27,560 nt of DNA from JBMCWH01 sp048621635 (GTDB lineage: Bacteria; Patescibacteriota; WWE3; JAUXAW01; JAYEID01). The first letter of the stretch is position 1, and the number at the start of each line of letters is the position of its first letter. The notes beneath the pieces are model-generated. The model was given only the letters and a program-made list of their open reading frames with translations. It did not search any database and had not been told where the DNA came from. Shown here one piece after another: positions 8,557-16,620 of this stretch. Made by a program: the position numbers and the translations under genes. Location: NCBI GenBank assembly GCA_048621635.1, contig JBMCWH010000007.1:1-27560 (forward strand). Reading direction: 5' to 3'.

Positions 8557-9474
8557 GTGTCATTATTAGCTATAATCGGCCGAACTGTTTTGGGCGCCGT
8601 GTTTGCTGGGGTGGGTTTCTTCTTAGCTAAGCGCTGTTTTTCAGATATACTCTTATTTGCTGTTCCGGGACTTCTTCCCACCTTGTTTGCTTTTGTATTA
8701 GGTGCCTTTAGTATTCTTCTTTTGCCTTTGATTTCTAAAAAAGTGTTTGATTGGTTTAGTGGTTTGGTGGAAACCATTGTTCAGGAAAAGCTGTCTGAGT
8801 TTTGGGAAGCGCAGATGGATAGACTTCGTCACAGAACTCCGCAGCAGGAAAAAGTTAATAAGGAAGCGGAGTCACGAAGAAGTGTGGTCTTGGATACCTC
8901 AGTTATTATTGATGGTCGCCTGCTAGATATTGTGAAAACAGGGTTTTTTCCTACTGTTATGTATGTTCCTCGTTTTGTCTTGAAAGAGCTTCAATCTGTA
9001 GCTGACTCGGAAGATGCTATTCGGCGGCGGCGAGGGCGCAGAGGTTTGGAAATTTTGGAAGAACTCAAGAAGATAAAAAATGTGAAATTAACGGTCCTGG
9101 ACGAAAGCCTTTCTGATGAACAGGAGGAAGTGGACCAACGTCTTATTTCTGTGGCTACGAAAAAAGATGCAGACTTAGCCACTGTTGATTTTAATCTTAA
9201 TAAAGCAGCTAAAGTTTCTGGGGTTGCGGTTTTAAATGTCAATGAGTTGGCTAATGCTTTAAAAACTAATTTAGTTCCCGGCGAGGCTCTCGAATTGAAG
9301 ATTATTCGGGAAGGTAAAGAGAAAGGACAGGGGGTTGGTTATTTAGATGATGGTACTATGGTGGTTGTAGAGGGGGGAGATCAATTGGTTGGAGAAACAG
9401 TTTCCGTGGAAGTGGAAAAAGCTTTACAGACAGATGCAGGACGAATGATATTTGCTAACCCCCTGCATCAATAA
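8557..9474 (+). CDS. Membrane-anchored PIN-TRAM domain protein (YacL family)
   Basis: A 305-residue protein. Two or three N-terminal hydrophobic segments (about 2-20 and 26-62) anchor it. A PIN nuclease-like domain begins at VVLDTSVIIDGR (Asp113, Asp119), with acidic residues at KELQSVADSED and DADLATVDFN. A C-terminal TRAM domain (about 245-305) would bind RNA or DNA. This order is that of B. subtilis YacL and the actinobacterial PIN-TRAM proteins, whose targets are not established. The start is GTG 8557, preceded by GGAAGGA (8541-8547), a usable Shine-Dalgarno match. It follows radA closely and is probably in the same transcription unit. Confidence 0.85.
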   Translation: MSLLAIIGRTVLGAVFAGVGFFLAKRCFSDILLFAVPGLLPTLFAFVLGAFSILLLPLISKKVFDWFSGLVETIVQEKLSEFWEAQMDRLRHRTPQQEKVNKEAESRRSVVLDTSVIIDGRLLDIVKTGFFPTVMYVPRFVLKELQSVADSEDAIRRRRGRRGLEILEELKKIKNVKLTVLDESLSDEQEEVDQRLISVATKKDADLATVDFNLNKAAKVSGVAVLNVNELANALKTNLVPGEALELKIIREGKEKGQGVGYLDDGTMVVVEGGDQLVGETVSVEVEKALQTDAGRMIFANPLHQ

Positions 9475-9515
9475 CTATAAGACCTTGGTATTTTGTGGAC
9501 AACTAATTTTATCGG

Positions 9516-9544
9516 TTGACTTCTTCTCCTCACTGTGCTACTCT
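9516..9544 (+). promoter_or_regulatory. Promoter of the lipoprotein gene
   Basis: TTGACT (9516-9521), a 17-nt spacer and TACTCT (9539-9544), with TG at 9536-9537 giving an extended -10. Transcription would begin near 9551, giving a leader of about 115 nt before the ATG at 9666. It is one of the best promoter matches in the window. Confidence 0.65.
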
Positions 9545-9665
9545 TATCTTAACCTTTAGGCTACCTGTTAAGTATGCGGGTTTGTAAGGGTTCTGCACTT
9601 TTAATTTAGAAACAAACTGAATATTAAATAGGTATTGAATAGGTTGTAGGTTGAGGGAGGCACGT

Positions 9666-10712
9666 ATGAAAAGGGGAAGAGCTTTGTTGGTTGTTGCATT
9701 TGTTTTTTTGTTGGTAGGGTGTGTAGGGTGTTCTGGACGACAAGAGGTAAGGGAGAAGGAAATTGTGGTTGAGAAAGAAGTAACCAGAGTAACTGTGGTT
9801 AGGGAGGTAATTACTCCTACAGGTGGATCTCCCACAGCTACAGCAACACCCACGGTGACTTCGACTTCGACCCTTTCTCCGACTGTAACGACTGTAACGC
9901 CGATTCCGGATTCTGTTCTGGATTACGGAATTGACCGGGATTCGGATTTTACAGTTAAGGAAGCTGAGCTAGCAATTCAGGTCTTTAACGGTAAAGAAAA
10001 TCTAGGGCGCTGTGTTTTAGCTGCCAGAAACTATCTGGAGGGGCAGCTTAAAGAAGGCGCTCCGCAGTGGGGTCCGCCAGCACGATACGAGGTTCCTCTT
10101 TCTACCTCTTTCACCCTTAACGGGGTGGAGCTTAAAACCACTTCCAAAGTGGCTTTTAAGTTGAGAGGAGAAGAAGGAGAGGAAGGTTGGCTGTACGAAG
10201 TTACTGCTCCGGCAGGGACTTTTGTGAGTCAGCTTGCTTGTCGGAATGGTGAGCTTTACACCTATAACGCTTCTATTGAGCGTGACGGGGTAGCTTACTT
10301 TTTTGTCTGGCGGGACGGGCTTTCGCGAGCCTTTTTTATGGGCGGCTGTGCAAATTTCGGTGTTGTGGAGAGATATCTTCCCGCTCCGACATCTGTCCCA
10401 CCTACGAAGGAAGCAGACACGCCACCTCCAGCAACGGAGACACCGTGTCCGACCGATACAGCTGTTCCTTCACCAGTGCCGACAGAAACGTCTGTCCGGC
10501 CGACGGAGACGCCGGAACCGACAGCAACTCCGCCACCGGAACCAACACCGCAGCCGGCAACAAGAGTGCCTACTGCGACAGCTGAGCCAAAGGCTACGCC
10601 AACGGAGCGGCCGACTGATGCGCCGCCGCCACCCACAGAGGTGCCGGCAACAGCGACACCAGTGCCGCCAGTGGTGGATACACCGGAAAAAAACCCGACG
10701 GCAACGCCTTAG
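9666..10712 (+). CDS. Putative lipoprotein with Pro/Thr-rich C-terminal tail
   Basis: A 348-residue secreted protein of unknown function. The signal peptide MKRGRALLVVAFVFLLVGC ends in a lipobox LVGC, so Cys19 would be lipidated and the protein held on the outer face of the membrane. A short charged stretch and a Ser/Thr linker precede a globular domain at about residues 80-235 with several cysteines, which I do not recognise. The last 110 residues are low-complexity Pro/Thr/Glu/Ala (PTETPEPTATPPPEP type), a cell-wall-spanning or stalk-like sequence. ATG 9666 is chosen because GAGGGAGG at 9653-9660 is a strong Shine-Dalgarno sequence; the frame also has an upstream TTG at 9651. The tail's DNA is clearly more GC-rich than its neighbours. 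The opposite-frame ORFs here are artefacts of that composition. Confidence 0.75.
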   Translation: MKRGRALLVVAFVFLLVGCVGCSGRQEVREKEIVVEKEVTRVTVVREVITPTGGSPTATATPTVTSTSTLSPTVTTVTPIPDSVLDYGIDRDSDFTVKEAELAIQVFNGKENLGRCVLAARNYLEGQLKEGAPQWGPPARYEVPLSTSFTLNGVELKTTSKVAFKLRGEEGEEGWLYEVTAPAGTFVSQLACRNGELYTYNASIERDGVAYFFVWRDGLSRAFFMGGCANFGVVERYLPAPTSVPPTKEADTPPPATETPCPTDTAVPSPVPTETSVRPTETPEPTATPPPEPTPQPATRVPTATAEPKATPTERPTDAPPPPTEVPATATPVPPVVDTPEKNPTATP

Positions 10713-10726
10713 TTACAAATGTTCTG

Positions 10727-10758
10727 GGCTTTGCACAACTCTGTGCAAGGCCTCTTTT
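10727..10758 (+). terminator. Intrinsic terminator after the lipoprotein gene
   Basis: An 11-bp hairpin, GGCTTTGCACA (10727-10737) with TGTGCAAGGCC (10742-10752), has a 4-nt loop and one G-U pair. It is followed by TCTTTT. It lies 15 nt after the stop codon. Confidence 0.85.
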
Positions 10759-10800
10759 CAGAGATTGTTAGCTTTTTAAAAGCTAGTTATTCCTGAAAAG
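10754..10800 (+). other. Nested inverted repeat before the surface-protein gene
   Basis: CTTTTCAG (10754-10761) pairs with CTGAAAAG (10793-10800). Inside, TAGCTTTT (10769-10776) pairs with AAAAGCTA (10778-10785). The structure overlaps the T run of the preceding terminator and could be a second termination or anti-termination structure, or part of the next gene's leader. Confidence 0.4.
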
Positions 10801-10834
10801 AAGTCTAATTATTCGTTTGAAATTTAAAAGAAAA

Positions 10835-12457
10835 ATGAACATTGCGAAAAATATGCAAGGAAAATTAAATCTTTTTATCACTCTTCCCTCTAAGTTGGTA
10901 CCTGTTCTGCTTGTGGTTGTTGGTATGGGTTTTACTTCTTCTTTTCTCACTAAACAAGTTATGGCTGAAAGCTCGGTTGTTGCTGATAACAGTGATGTGC
11001 TCAGAGCTGCTAATATAACCCAAGAAGATACGGAGTATTACGATAATACCGGTGCTCAGCCCGGGGAGGCAATTCAGCTTTTGGGTATGGTCCATTTAGG
11101 GCAGGAAAACAGTAAAGCGGAAGATGTTTCTGTGCAAATGGATCTTGACCATAAGCGTGTGCAACGGTCTGATGGCAAGTATGAACTAATTGTAAAAGCT
11201 ACCATAGATTCTTCTACAGAAACTGTTGAGGACACAACCAAGATTATTGTTCCTAGCAAGCAAGAACTGGTTTTCATTCCCGAACATGAGGTTATCTTGA
11301 CCACACACGGTAATCTTCCTAGCAAAGTTCCTGAACAAACTTACACTTGGCCAGATAGTGATGAATTGTTTGGAGAAGGTCTTAATCTGGGGGACATAGA
11401 GGGTGTTTCTACTGTATATATTAGTTTGAAAGCTTATGTTTCTAACAAAACTGCAAATATGAGTATTGAGAAGCAGGTTACCAGTGTTGATAGCAAGGAT
11501 GGGGAATGGCATTCTGAGCTTAAGGTTGAACCAGGGGAACAGGTTAAGTACCAAATTGTGGTTAGAAACACAGGTGGTAGCGAACTTAACGATATTTTAA
11601 TAACAGATCAATTACCGGACCAATTGCAATATATTTCTGGTAGCTCTGTTTATTCTACACCCTACAGCGACGGTTTTAAGAAACTTGCGGACAGTTGGAT
11701 TACAGGAGAAGATGGTGTATCCCACGCAAATTTAGGTAAACTACCTGTGGGGAAAGGGTACAATGCCATAATTGTTTTTAAGGCTCAGGTTAAGGATTCT
11801 ATTGAAAATGTTAAAATTAAAAATGCTGCCCAGGCGAAAGCTAACGAATATCCAGATTGGATTTATGATCAGGCAGTGTTAACTGTTGCTGAGCAGGAGG
11901 AAGAATTGTACACAGATTTGCAGTTAAGCAAATATGTGCGGTTTGTCGATAGTGACCGGTGGTATTCTACCCTTGAAGCTGATAAGTACACTTTTTCAGA
12001 ATCTGAGTCTGTGCAGTATTATTTGGAAGTAAAAAACACAGGTTCAAAAGAAGCTAAAAATGTGGAAGTGATAGATCATTTGCCGGAATTACTTTCCTGG
12101 GTTGGTGGCGAGGGGCACTGGGATGAAGATTTACGGGAAGTCGAATTTGCTCTGGGAACTATTGCTGCTGGTGATTCTGTAGAGAAGTATTATACAGCTA
12201 AGACAGCAGAAAATCTTTCTGAGAGTGTGATCCGACAAGAAAATGTGGCTACTTTGTATGAGGGGGAGGACAAAGTTCAGGAAGATAAAGCAGTTGTTTA
12301 TGTTCAGGGTGAGGGTGAGGTTCTTGCCGAAGAACCTTCAGAAGAACCGGAAGTTCTTCCTGTTTCTGGTGCACAGGTAGTGGGTTTGCGATTGCTTTCT
12401 TTGTTAGCAATTAGTGTTGGTTTGTTTTTGAAGAAGTATTCTGCTTTGAAGATTTAG
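10835..12457 (+). CDS. Sortase-anchored surface protein with DUF11-like repeats
   Basis: A 540-residue wall-anchored protein. The N terminus has a long signal peptide with hydrophobic core LVPVLLVVVGMGFTSSFL and a cleavage-like AES site. The body contains two repeats of the DUF11/isopeptide-type beta fold, beginning MSIEKQVTSVDS...VKYQIVVRNTGGSELNDILITDQLP and LQLSKYVRFVDS...VQYYLEVKNTGSKEAKNVEVIDHLP. The C terminus is a classical sorting signal: LPVSG (508-512), a hydrophobic stretch (VVGLRLLSLLAISVGLFL) and a basic tail (KKYSALKI). It would be cut between Ser511 and Gly512 by a sortase; one is encoded at 25457-26119. ATG 10835 is preferred over TTG 10817, although no good Shine-Dalgarno sequence is present. 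Adhesin or fibre functions are possible but not shown. Confidence 0.8.
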   Translation: MNIAKNMQGKLNLFITLPSKLVPVLLVVVGMGFTSSFLTKQVMAESSVVADNSDVLRAANITQEDTEYYDNTGAQPGEAIQLLGMVHLGQENSKAEDVSVQMDLDHKRVQRSDGKYELIVKATIDSSTETVEDTTKIIVPSKQELVFIPEHEVILTTHGNLPSKVPEQTYTWPDSDELFGEGLNLGDIEGVSTVYISLKAYVSNKTANMSIEKQVTSVDSKDGEWHSELKVEPGEQVKYQIVVRNTGGSELNDILITDQLPDQLQYISGSSVYSTPYSDGFKKLADSWITGEDGVSHANLGKLPVGKGYNAIIVFKAQVKDSIENVKIKNAAQAKANEYPDWIYDQAVLTVAEQEEELYTDLQLSKYVRFVDSDRWYSTLEADKYTFSESESVQYYLEVKNTGSKEAKNVEVIDHLPELLSWVGGEGHWDEDLREVEFALGTIAAGDSVEKYYTAKTAENLSESVIRQENVATLYEGEDKVQEDKAVVYVQGEGEVLAEEPSEEPEVLPVSGAQVVGLRLLSLLAISVGLFLKKYSALKI

Positions 12458-12478
12458 GATTTTCTTGGGTGCCGGGAT

Positions 12479-12635
12479 GGAGGGGGTAGGTATTGGGCAG
12501 GGCCTATCCTCTCCTTCTCAGTGCCTAAGGAGTTTTTAAAAACGGGGAGACAACACTGTTGGAAAACAGGTAAGGGTTAAGCTAAGGTGAGTGGGGGCAG
12601 TGCTCATCTTTTGCTTGGCCTTTTGTTGTTTCCCC
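12479..12635 (+). ncRNA. Candidate structured RNA upstream of rho
   Basis: In the 428-nt gap before rho, hairpin 1 pairs GGAGGGGGTAGG (12479-12490) with CCTATCCTCTCC (12503-12514): 12 bp, two of them G-U, around a 12-nt loop. A second, closed domain follows. Its closing stem pairs GGGGAGACAACA (12544-12555) with TGTTGTTTCCCC (12624-12635). It encloses a CTGTT-GGAA-AACAG hairpin (12556-12569) and a two-part arm made of AGG-G-TTAAGC with GCTTGGCCT and AAGGTGAG with CTCATCTT. I could not match this to SRP RNA, RNase P, tmRNA, 6S or a riboswitch class I know. It may be a small RNA or a rho leader element. Confidence 0.35.
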
Positions 12636-12698
12636 AATTAAAAATCAGTAAAAAGTAGCTGGCAGTCGGCATCAAGTACCTTGGCATTTGGCTTAGTG

Positions 12699-12747
12699 CT
12701 TTCTACTTTCTACTTTCTACTTACTGCTTACTGCTTACTACTACTTG
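12699..12747 (+). repeat. 7-bp tandem repeat, seven units
   Basis: Successive heptamers are CTTTCTA three times, CTTACTG twice, CTTACTA and CTACTTG. The run is intergenic, upstream of rho. Two TTGAC motifs (12745 and 12752) follow it, and TACAAT (12819-12824) is a possible -10. The perfect palindrome CTTATTAATAAG (12791-12802) lies just before it. Confidence 0.75.
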
Positions 12748-12885
12748 ACGGTTGACAGGCTGACAAAGTTTATGTTAGCCTCAGGTCAAGCTTATTAATA
12801 AGTGGATTGTGTTTCCTCTACAATAGGTTAAGGTGAAAGGAAATATTTCCTCCATTTCTCTTGAACACTATCCAAATTTTTGTAA

Positions 12886-14103
12886 ATGTCTAACAACACA
12901 TCGGAGAACAACAATAACCGCTCTTCCAGTAGCGATTTTAATAACACGGGTACTTTTCCTGTCAGTGGAATACTGGGGATACGGCGGGATCACGGTATTT
13001 TGCACCAAGATAGCTTTCCTGATAAGGAAGCAGTTGAGCAGGTGGTAGGTAGGGTTAGGAGAGACTTTCCGCGTGAGGTGTATGTTTCGGATTCTCAAAT
13101 AAAAAGGTTTGGTTTGCGCGCTGGTGACAAGGTTTCCGGGATTGGTCGCCCTCCTAAAGAGGGGGAACGTTATCTTTCTCTTCTTCGGGTGGATGAGGTA
13201 AATTCTGAAGATCCGGAAAAGGCTTATGATCGTTCCCATTTCGATGACCTTACTCCTGTTTTTCCCGATGAATGGTTGCGTTTGGAAACTGATTCTGAAA
13301 CATTGACTACGCGGATTGTAGACCTCTTTGCTCCTGTTGGTCGTGGTCAGCGGGGGATGATAGTGTCCCCCCCTTACGCAGGTAAGACCTGGCTTTTAAA
13401 AGATATTGCCCAAGGTTTAACTGAGAATTACACAGATGTGGAGATTATGGTGATTTTGGTTGGCGAGCGTCCGGAGGAGGTAACTGATATTGAAAGGAAT
13501 GTAGAGGGAGAGGTACTTGCTTCCAACTTTGATGAACCTCCAGAAAGTCACACTAACACAGCGGAATATGCATTGGAGCGGGCGAAGCGACGGGCAGAGA
13601 TAGGAGAAGATGTCGTAATCCTTATGGATAGTATCACCCGTTTGGCGCGCGCTTATAATATGGTTTTACCACCTTCGGGTAGAACTTTGAGCGGAGGTTT
13701 CGATCCTAAAGCCTTGTATCCTCCCAAACACTTTTTTGGAGCAGCACGTAATTTTGAGGAGGCGGGTTCCTTAACAATTTTAGCTACTGCTTTAGTTCAG
13801 ACAGGTTCCAGGATGGATGAATTAATTTACGAAGAGTTCAAAGGAACCGGCAATATGGAGCTTCATTTAGACCGCAGTCTTGCCGAGAGACGGATTTTTC
13901 CGGCCATTGATATTAAACGTTCGCAGACTAGACATGAAGAGTTGCTGTTCCCCGAAGATGTGTTAGATAAAGTCTACCGTTTGCGCAGGATGGTCGACGC
14001 ATTGGAAGAAGACGAAGCTACTGAACTGGTTCTCAACAGATTGTCTAAGGTAGATTCGAATGAAGAGTTCCTCGAAACCCTCAATAAAGGCGCAGTATCC
14101 TAA
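12886..14103 (+). CDS. rho: Transcription termination factor Rho
   Basis: A 405-residue hexameric RNA helicase that terminates transcription. An Asn/Ser-rich N-terminal tail of about 25 residues is followed by a shortened RNA-binding OB domain (SGILGIRRDHGILHQD). The RecA-like ATPase has Walker A SPPYAGKTW (161-169), VGERPEEVTDIERNV, Walker B VVILMDSITRLARAYN, the Q-loop region SGGFDPKALYPPKHFFGAARN, and the R-loop GTGNMELHLDR. In the P-loop, Tyr164 occupies the place of E. coli Lys181, while the catalytic Lys167 (Lys184 equivalent) is kept. It is shorter than E. coli Rho (419). ATG 12886 is the only start giving a plausible N terminus; no Shine-Dalgarno is visible. Downstream, an AT-rich inverted repeat CTAAATTTT/AAAATTTAG (14114-14151) lacks a T run. 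Confidence 0.95.
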   Translation: MSNNTSENNNNRSSSSDFNNTGTFPVSGILGIRRDHGILHQDSFPDKEAVEQVVGRVRRDFPREVYVSDSQIKRFGLRAGDKVSGIGRPPKEGERYLSLLRVDEVNSEDPEKAYDRSHFDDLTPVFPDEWLRLETDSETLTTRIVDLFAPVGRGQRGMIVSPPYAGKTWLLKDIAQGLTENYTDVEIMVILVGERPEEVTDIERNVEGEVLASNFDEPPESHTNTAEYALERAKRRAEIGEDVVILMDSITRLARAYNMVLPPSGRTLSGGFDPKALYPPKHFFGAARNFEEAGSLTILATALVQTGSRMDELIYEEFKGTGNMELHLDRSLAERRIFPAIDIKRSQTRHEELLFPEDVLDKVYRLRRMVDALEEDEATELVLNRLSKVDSNEEFLETLNKGAVS

Positions 14104-14174
14104 CGGATAACTTCTAAATTTTGAATAACCAATTTCCAATTTAAAATTTAGAATTTAAAATTCGTAGTTTTGGT

Positions 14175-14203
14175 TTGCGTTTTCCCTTTATTTGTGTTAT
14201 AAA
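14175..14203 (+). promoter_or_regulatory. Promoter of the LysM/M23 peptidase gene
   Basis: TTGCGT (14175-14180), a 17-nt spacer and TATAAA (14198-14203). The predicted start near 14210 lies upstream of AGAGG (14222-14226) and the ATG at 14232. This supports that start over the in-frame TTG at 14175. Confidence 0.6.
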
Positions 14204-14231
14204 TACGTCGCCCTCTCCTTTAGAGGCTAAT

Positions 14232-15428
14232 ATGAGAATTGAGAAGGACCCCAATCTTAATGGTGGTAAACGTCTAGCGTATGAGCAATTAGCTATTTTT
14301 GGTTTGCACGACTCCCGTGCAGGCTTAGTAGATTTCCTTAATGACTTTTGGCTGTTTGTAAAGAGTGTCGTTATTTTTATGGGCCGTAAGTTATTGTTTC
14401 TTGCTAGCCTTCCTAAGCAAATTTTCTTTGCGCTTATTCACGTTATTACCTATATTAAGTCTTTTATTGTTCATAAACTGGTTTGGGGACGAGGCCGGTT
14501 GTCTGGCCCAGCGACTCGTCTAGGTGTAACTCTGTTGGTAGTGTTTGTTTTTTTGGCGGGGAGTTCTAGCTGGGCACGCAGTGAAGTTGCATTTGGTCCG
14601 CTTGGGCAAGAAGAGGATATTTTAATGGAAACCGCGTTTGCCTCTCCTGTTTCTTTTGAAAGTGCTCCTAGCGGTGATCCTATTAAATACACTGTATCTT
14701 CTGGAGACACTCTTTCTTCTATTGGTGAAAAATTTAAGGTCAGTGTTTCTAGTATTGTTTACGCCAATGGTTTGGATGATATGGATTATGTTAGTCCTGG
14801 TCAAGAATTGACCATCCCTCCTGTTTCCGGTGTTTTACACACAGTGAAAAAAGGTGACACTGTGGATAGTTTGGCATCTAAATACGATGTTTCTCCCCAA
14901 AGTATTGTTGATTTTAACTATCTATTTGCCCCATTTACCCTGAGTCCGGGTGAGACTTTGGTAGTACCTGGGGGGACAGTTCCTACTCCTGATCCTGATC
15001 CTGAACCCTCACCTTCTACTCAGTACGCGGCAGGCGGTCGTTACGATGGAACAGTGTCTGATTTAGGTACTGGGCAGTTTGCTTGGCCTACTAATTATCG
15101 TTCAATCAGTCAATATTATAGTCGTTGGCACCCAGCTATTGACGTTCCGAAATTCAGTCCTATTTACGCAATTGATGGGGGGACAGTGGTAGATGTTCGT
15201 TATAGTGGGTGGAATTATGGTTACGGTAAAATGATAAGAATTGATCATGGCAACGGCTATCGCTCCCTGTATGCACACTTTTCTAGTATGGCTGTTCGTC
15301 CTGGTCAAACGGTTAGTAGGGGACAGGTGCTTGGTAATATGGGGAATACTGGAAGGTCTTACGGAACGCACTTACATATTGAAATAACTTATCAAGGCCG
15401 TTACGTTAATCCTTTATCGGTGCTTTAA
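14232..15428 (+). CDS. LysM-domain M23 family peptidoglycan endopeptidase
   Basis: A 398-residue envelope protein. A cytoplasmic N-terminal region of about 85 residues has amphipathic or hydrophobic segments, and one transmembrane helix (about 97-115, LGVTLLVVFVFLAG) exports the rest. Two LysM peptidoglycan-binding domains follow (about 151-197 and 202-246: YTVSSGDTLSSIGEKF and HTVKKGDTVDSLASKY), then a Pro/Asp linker and an M23 (LytM-type) zinc endopeptidase. Zinc ligands are visible as HPAID (His300, Asp304) and HLH (His380, His382), so an active enzyme is expected. It would cut peptide cross-links during growth or division. The start is ATG 14232 with AGAGG 5 nt upstream. The last 15 nt overlap the 3' end of obg on the opposite strand. 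Confidence 0.9.
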   Translation: MRIEKDPNLNGGKRLAYEQLAIFGLHDSRAGLVDFLNDFWLFVKSVVIFMGRKLLFLASLPKQIFFALIHVITYIKSFIVHKLVWGRGRLSGPATRLGVTLLVVFVFLAGSSSWARSEVAFGPLGQEEDILMETAFASPVSFESAPSGDPIKYTVSSGDTLSSIGEKFKVSVSSIVYANGLDDMDYVSPGQELTIPPVSGVLHTVKKGDTVDSLASKYDVSPQSIVDFNYLFAPFTLSPGETLVVPGGTVPTPDPDPEPSPSTQYAAGGRYDGTVSDLGTGQFAWPTNYRSISQYYSRWHPAIDVPKFSPIYAIDGGTVVDVRYSGWNYGYGKMIRIDHGNGYRSLYAHFSSMAVRPGQTVSRGQVLGNMGNTGRSYGTHLHIEITYQGRYVNPLSVL

Positions 15429-16553
15429 TCTTGGTTGTTCCTTCTCGAAAACAATTCTTCGGTTAGGTAAATCTCTTATTCCATAGACCTTGATGCCCAT
15501 TTGATTTTCTCTTTTTTCTTGTTTTTCTATTGCTGTTGTTTTGGTAGGGAATTTGTTTAGCAGTTTATCAATTCCTTGTCCTGTAGCGCCTGAAATGAAG
15601 ACAGGTTTTATACCCTTTTTGTTTTCAAAAGATTTTGCTAACTGTTCCTCTTCTTGGCTTATTTCTGGTAAATCTGTTTTATTAATGGCGACAATCTCCG
15701 GTTTTTCCTTTAAAGTTGGAGAGTACTGATCTAATTCTTTGCGGATTACATCGTAGGCGGATAGGGCCGCATCTGCTAGATTTTCGCTATCTTCTAACAT
15801 AATTTTTGCTGAGTAAGGGTCGATAATATGGAGAAGTATTCGAGTTCGTTCTATGTGGCGGAGAAACTCATCTCCCAAGCCCTTGCCTTTGGCTGCTCCT
15901 CTGATTAGCCCTGGGATATCGGCAAAGATGATTCTTTTCTTTTGAATCAGTGTTACCCCTAAGTTTGGTTCCAAGGTAGTAAAAGGGTAGTCTCCAATCT
16001 TGGGCTGTGCGGAAGTTATCTGTTTTAAAAAAGTTGACTTTCCTGCGTTAGGTAATCCAATAATTCCAACATCAGCAATCATTTTTAGCTCTAAGCGAAT
16101 GATTCTTTTCTCTCCTTTTTGGCCTTTTTCTGCTTCTCGCGGCAGCTTGTTTTCTGAGGTTCTTAGCGCTGCGTTTCCGCGTCCTCCTTTTCCTCCTCGG
16201 GCAACGAGATAGCGAGAGTTATTTTCTAGAAGGTCTACCAGGAAAATATCTTTATTGTTTCTCTTTTCCCAGAGCTCAGTTCCGCAAGGGATTCTTATTA
16301 CCAAATCCTCTCCGCTTTTCCCTTTTTTGTGGTTAGGACCGCCTGCGTTTCCTTTCTCCGCTTGGAAGTGCTTTTGTCGCTTGAATTTAGATAAAGTGGA
16401 AATATTGTTATCAGTTAGAAAGTACACATTTCCTCCTCGACCACCTTTTCCACCATCCGGACCTCCTCGTGGTCTGAACTTTTCTCTGTGAAAGGAGACA
16501 GCCCCATTACCGCCCTTTCCTCCTTCAACTGTAATTGTTGCAGAATTTATCAT
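15414..16553 (-). CDS. obg: Obg/CgtA ribosome-associated GTPase
   Basis: A 379-residue GTPase that binds the 50S subunit late in assembly and links ribosome production to growth. The glycine-rich Obg fold occupies residues 1 to about 158 (GGKGGNGAVSFHREK, GGPDGGKGGRGG). The G domain has G1 GLPNAGKST (166-174), G2 YPFTTLEPN, G3 DIPGLI, G4 NKTD and G5 SGATG. A short C-terminal extension replaces the longer OCT domain of some Firmicutes. It is the only gene on the minus strand between rpsA and the tRNA-Pro/tRNA-Arg pair. It is convergent with the M23 gene, with a 15-bp tail overlap and no terminator between the two. Confidence 0.95.
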   Translation of the reverse strand: MINSATITVEGGKGGNGAVSFHREKFRPRGGPDGGKGGRGGNVYFLTDNNISTLSKFKRQKHFQAEKGNAGGPNHKKGKSGEDLVIRIPCGTELWEKRNNKDIFLVDLLENNSRYLVARGGKGGRGNAALRTSENKLPREAEKGQKGEKRIIRLELKMIADVGIIGLPNAGKSTFLKQITSAQPKIGDYPFTTLEPNLGVTLIQKKRIIFADIPGLIRGAAKGKGLGDEFLRHIERTRILLHIIDPYSAKIMLEDSENLADAALSAYDVIRKELDQYSPTLKEKPEIVAINKTDLPEISQEEEQLAKSFENKKGIKPVFISGATGQGIDKLLNKFPTKTTAIEKQEKRENQMGIKVYGIRDLPNRRIVFEKEQPRLKHR

Positions 16554-16620
16554 ATAGATATTATAGCATTAGATTAGGAGTTATTGGGAAGTTATTGCTA
16601 ATTATGTTAAAATTATGTTG

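Noticed and set aside
10303..10779. 158-residue plus-strand frame and 113-residue minus-strand frame in the lipoprotein gene
   Set aside because: They arise from the Pro/Thr repeat composition read in other frames; the lipobox frame with its Shine-Dalgarno sequence is the real one.
12699..12747. CRISPR array
   Set aside because: The units are 7 bp with no spacers; no cas gene is present in the window.
12833..13048. 71-residue GTG-started frame overlapping the start of rho
   Set aside because: It runs into rho in another frame and shows no domain; a regulatory uORF is conceivable but unsupported.
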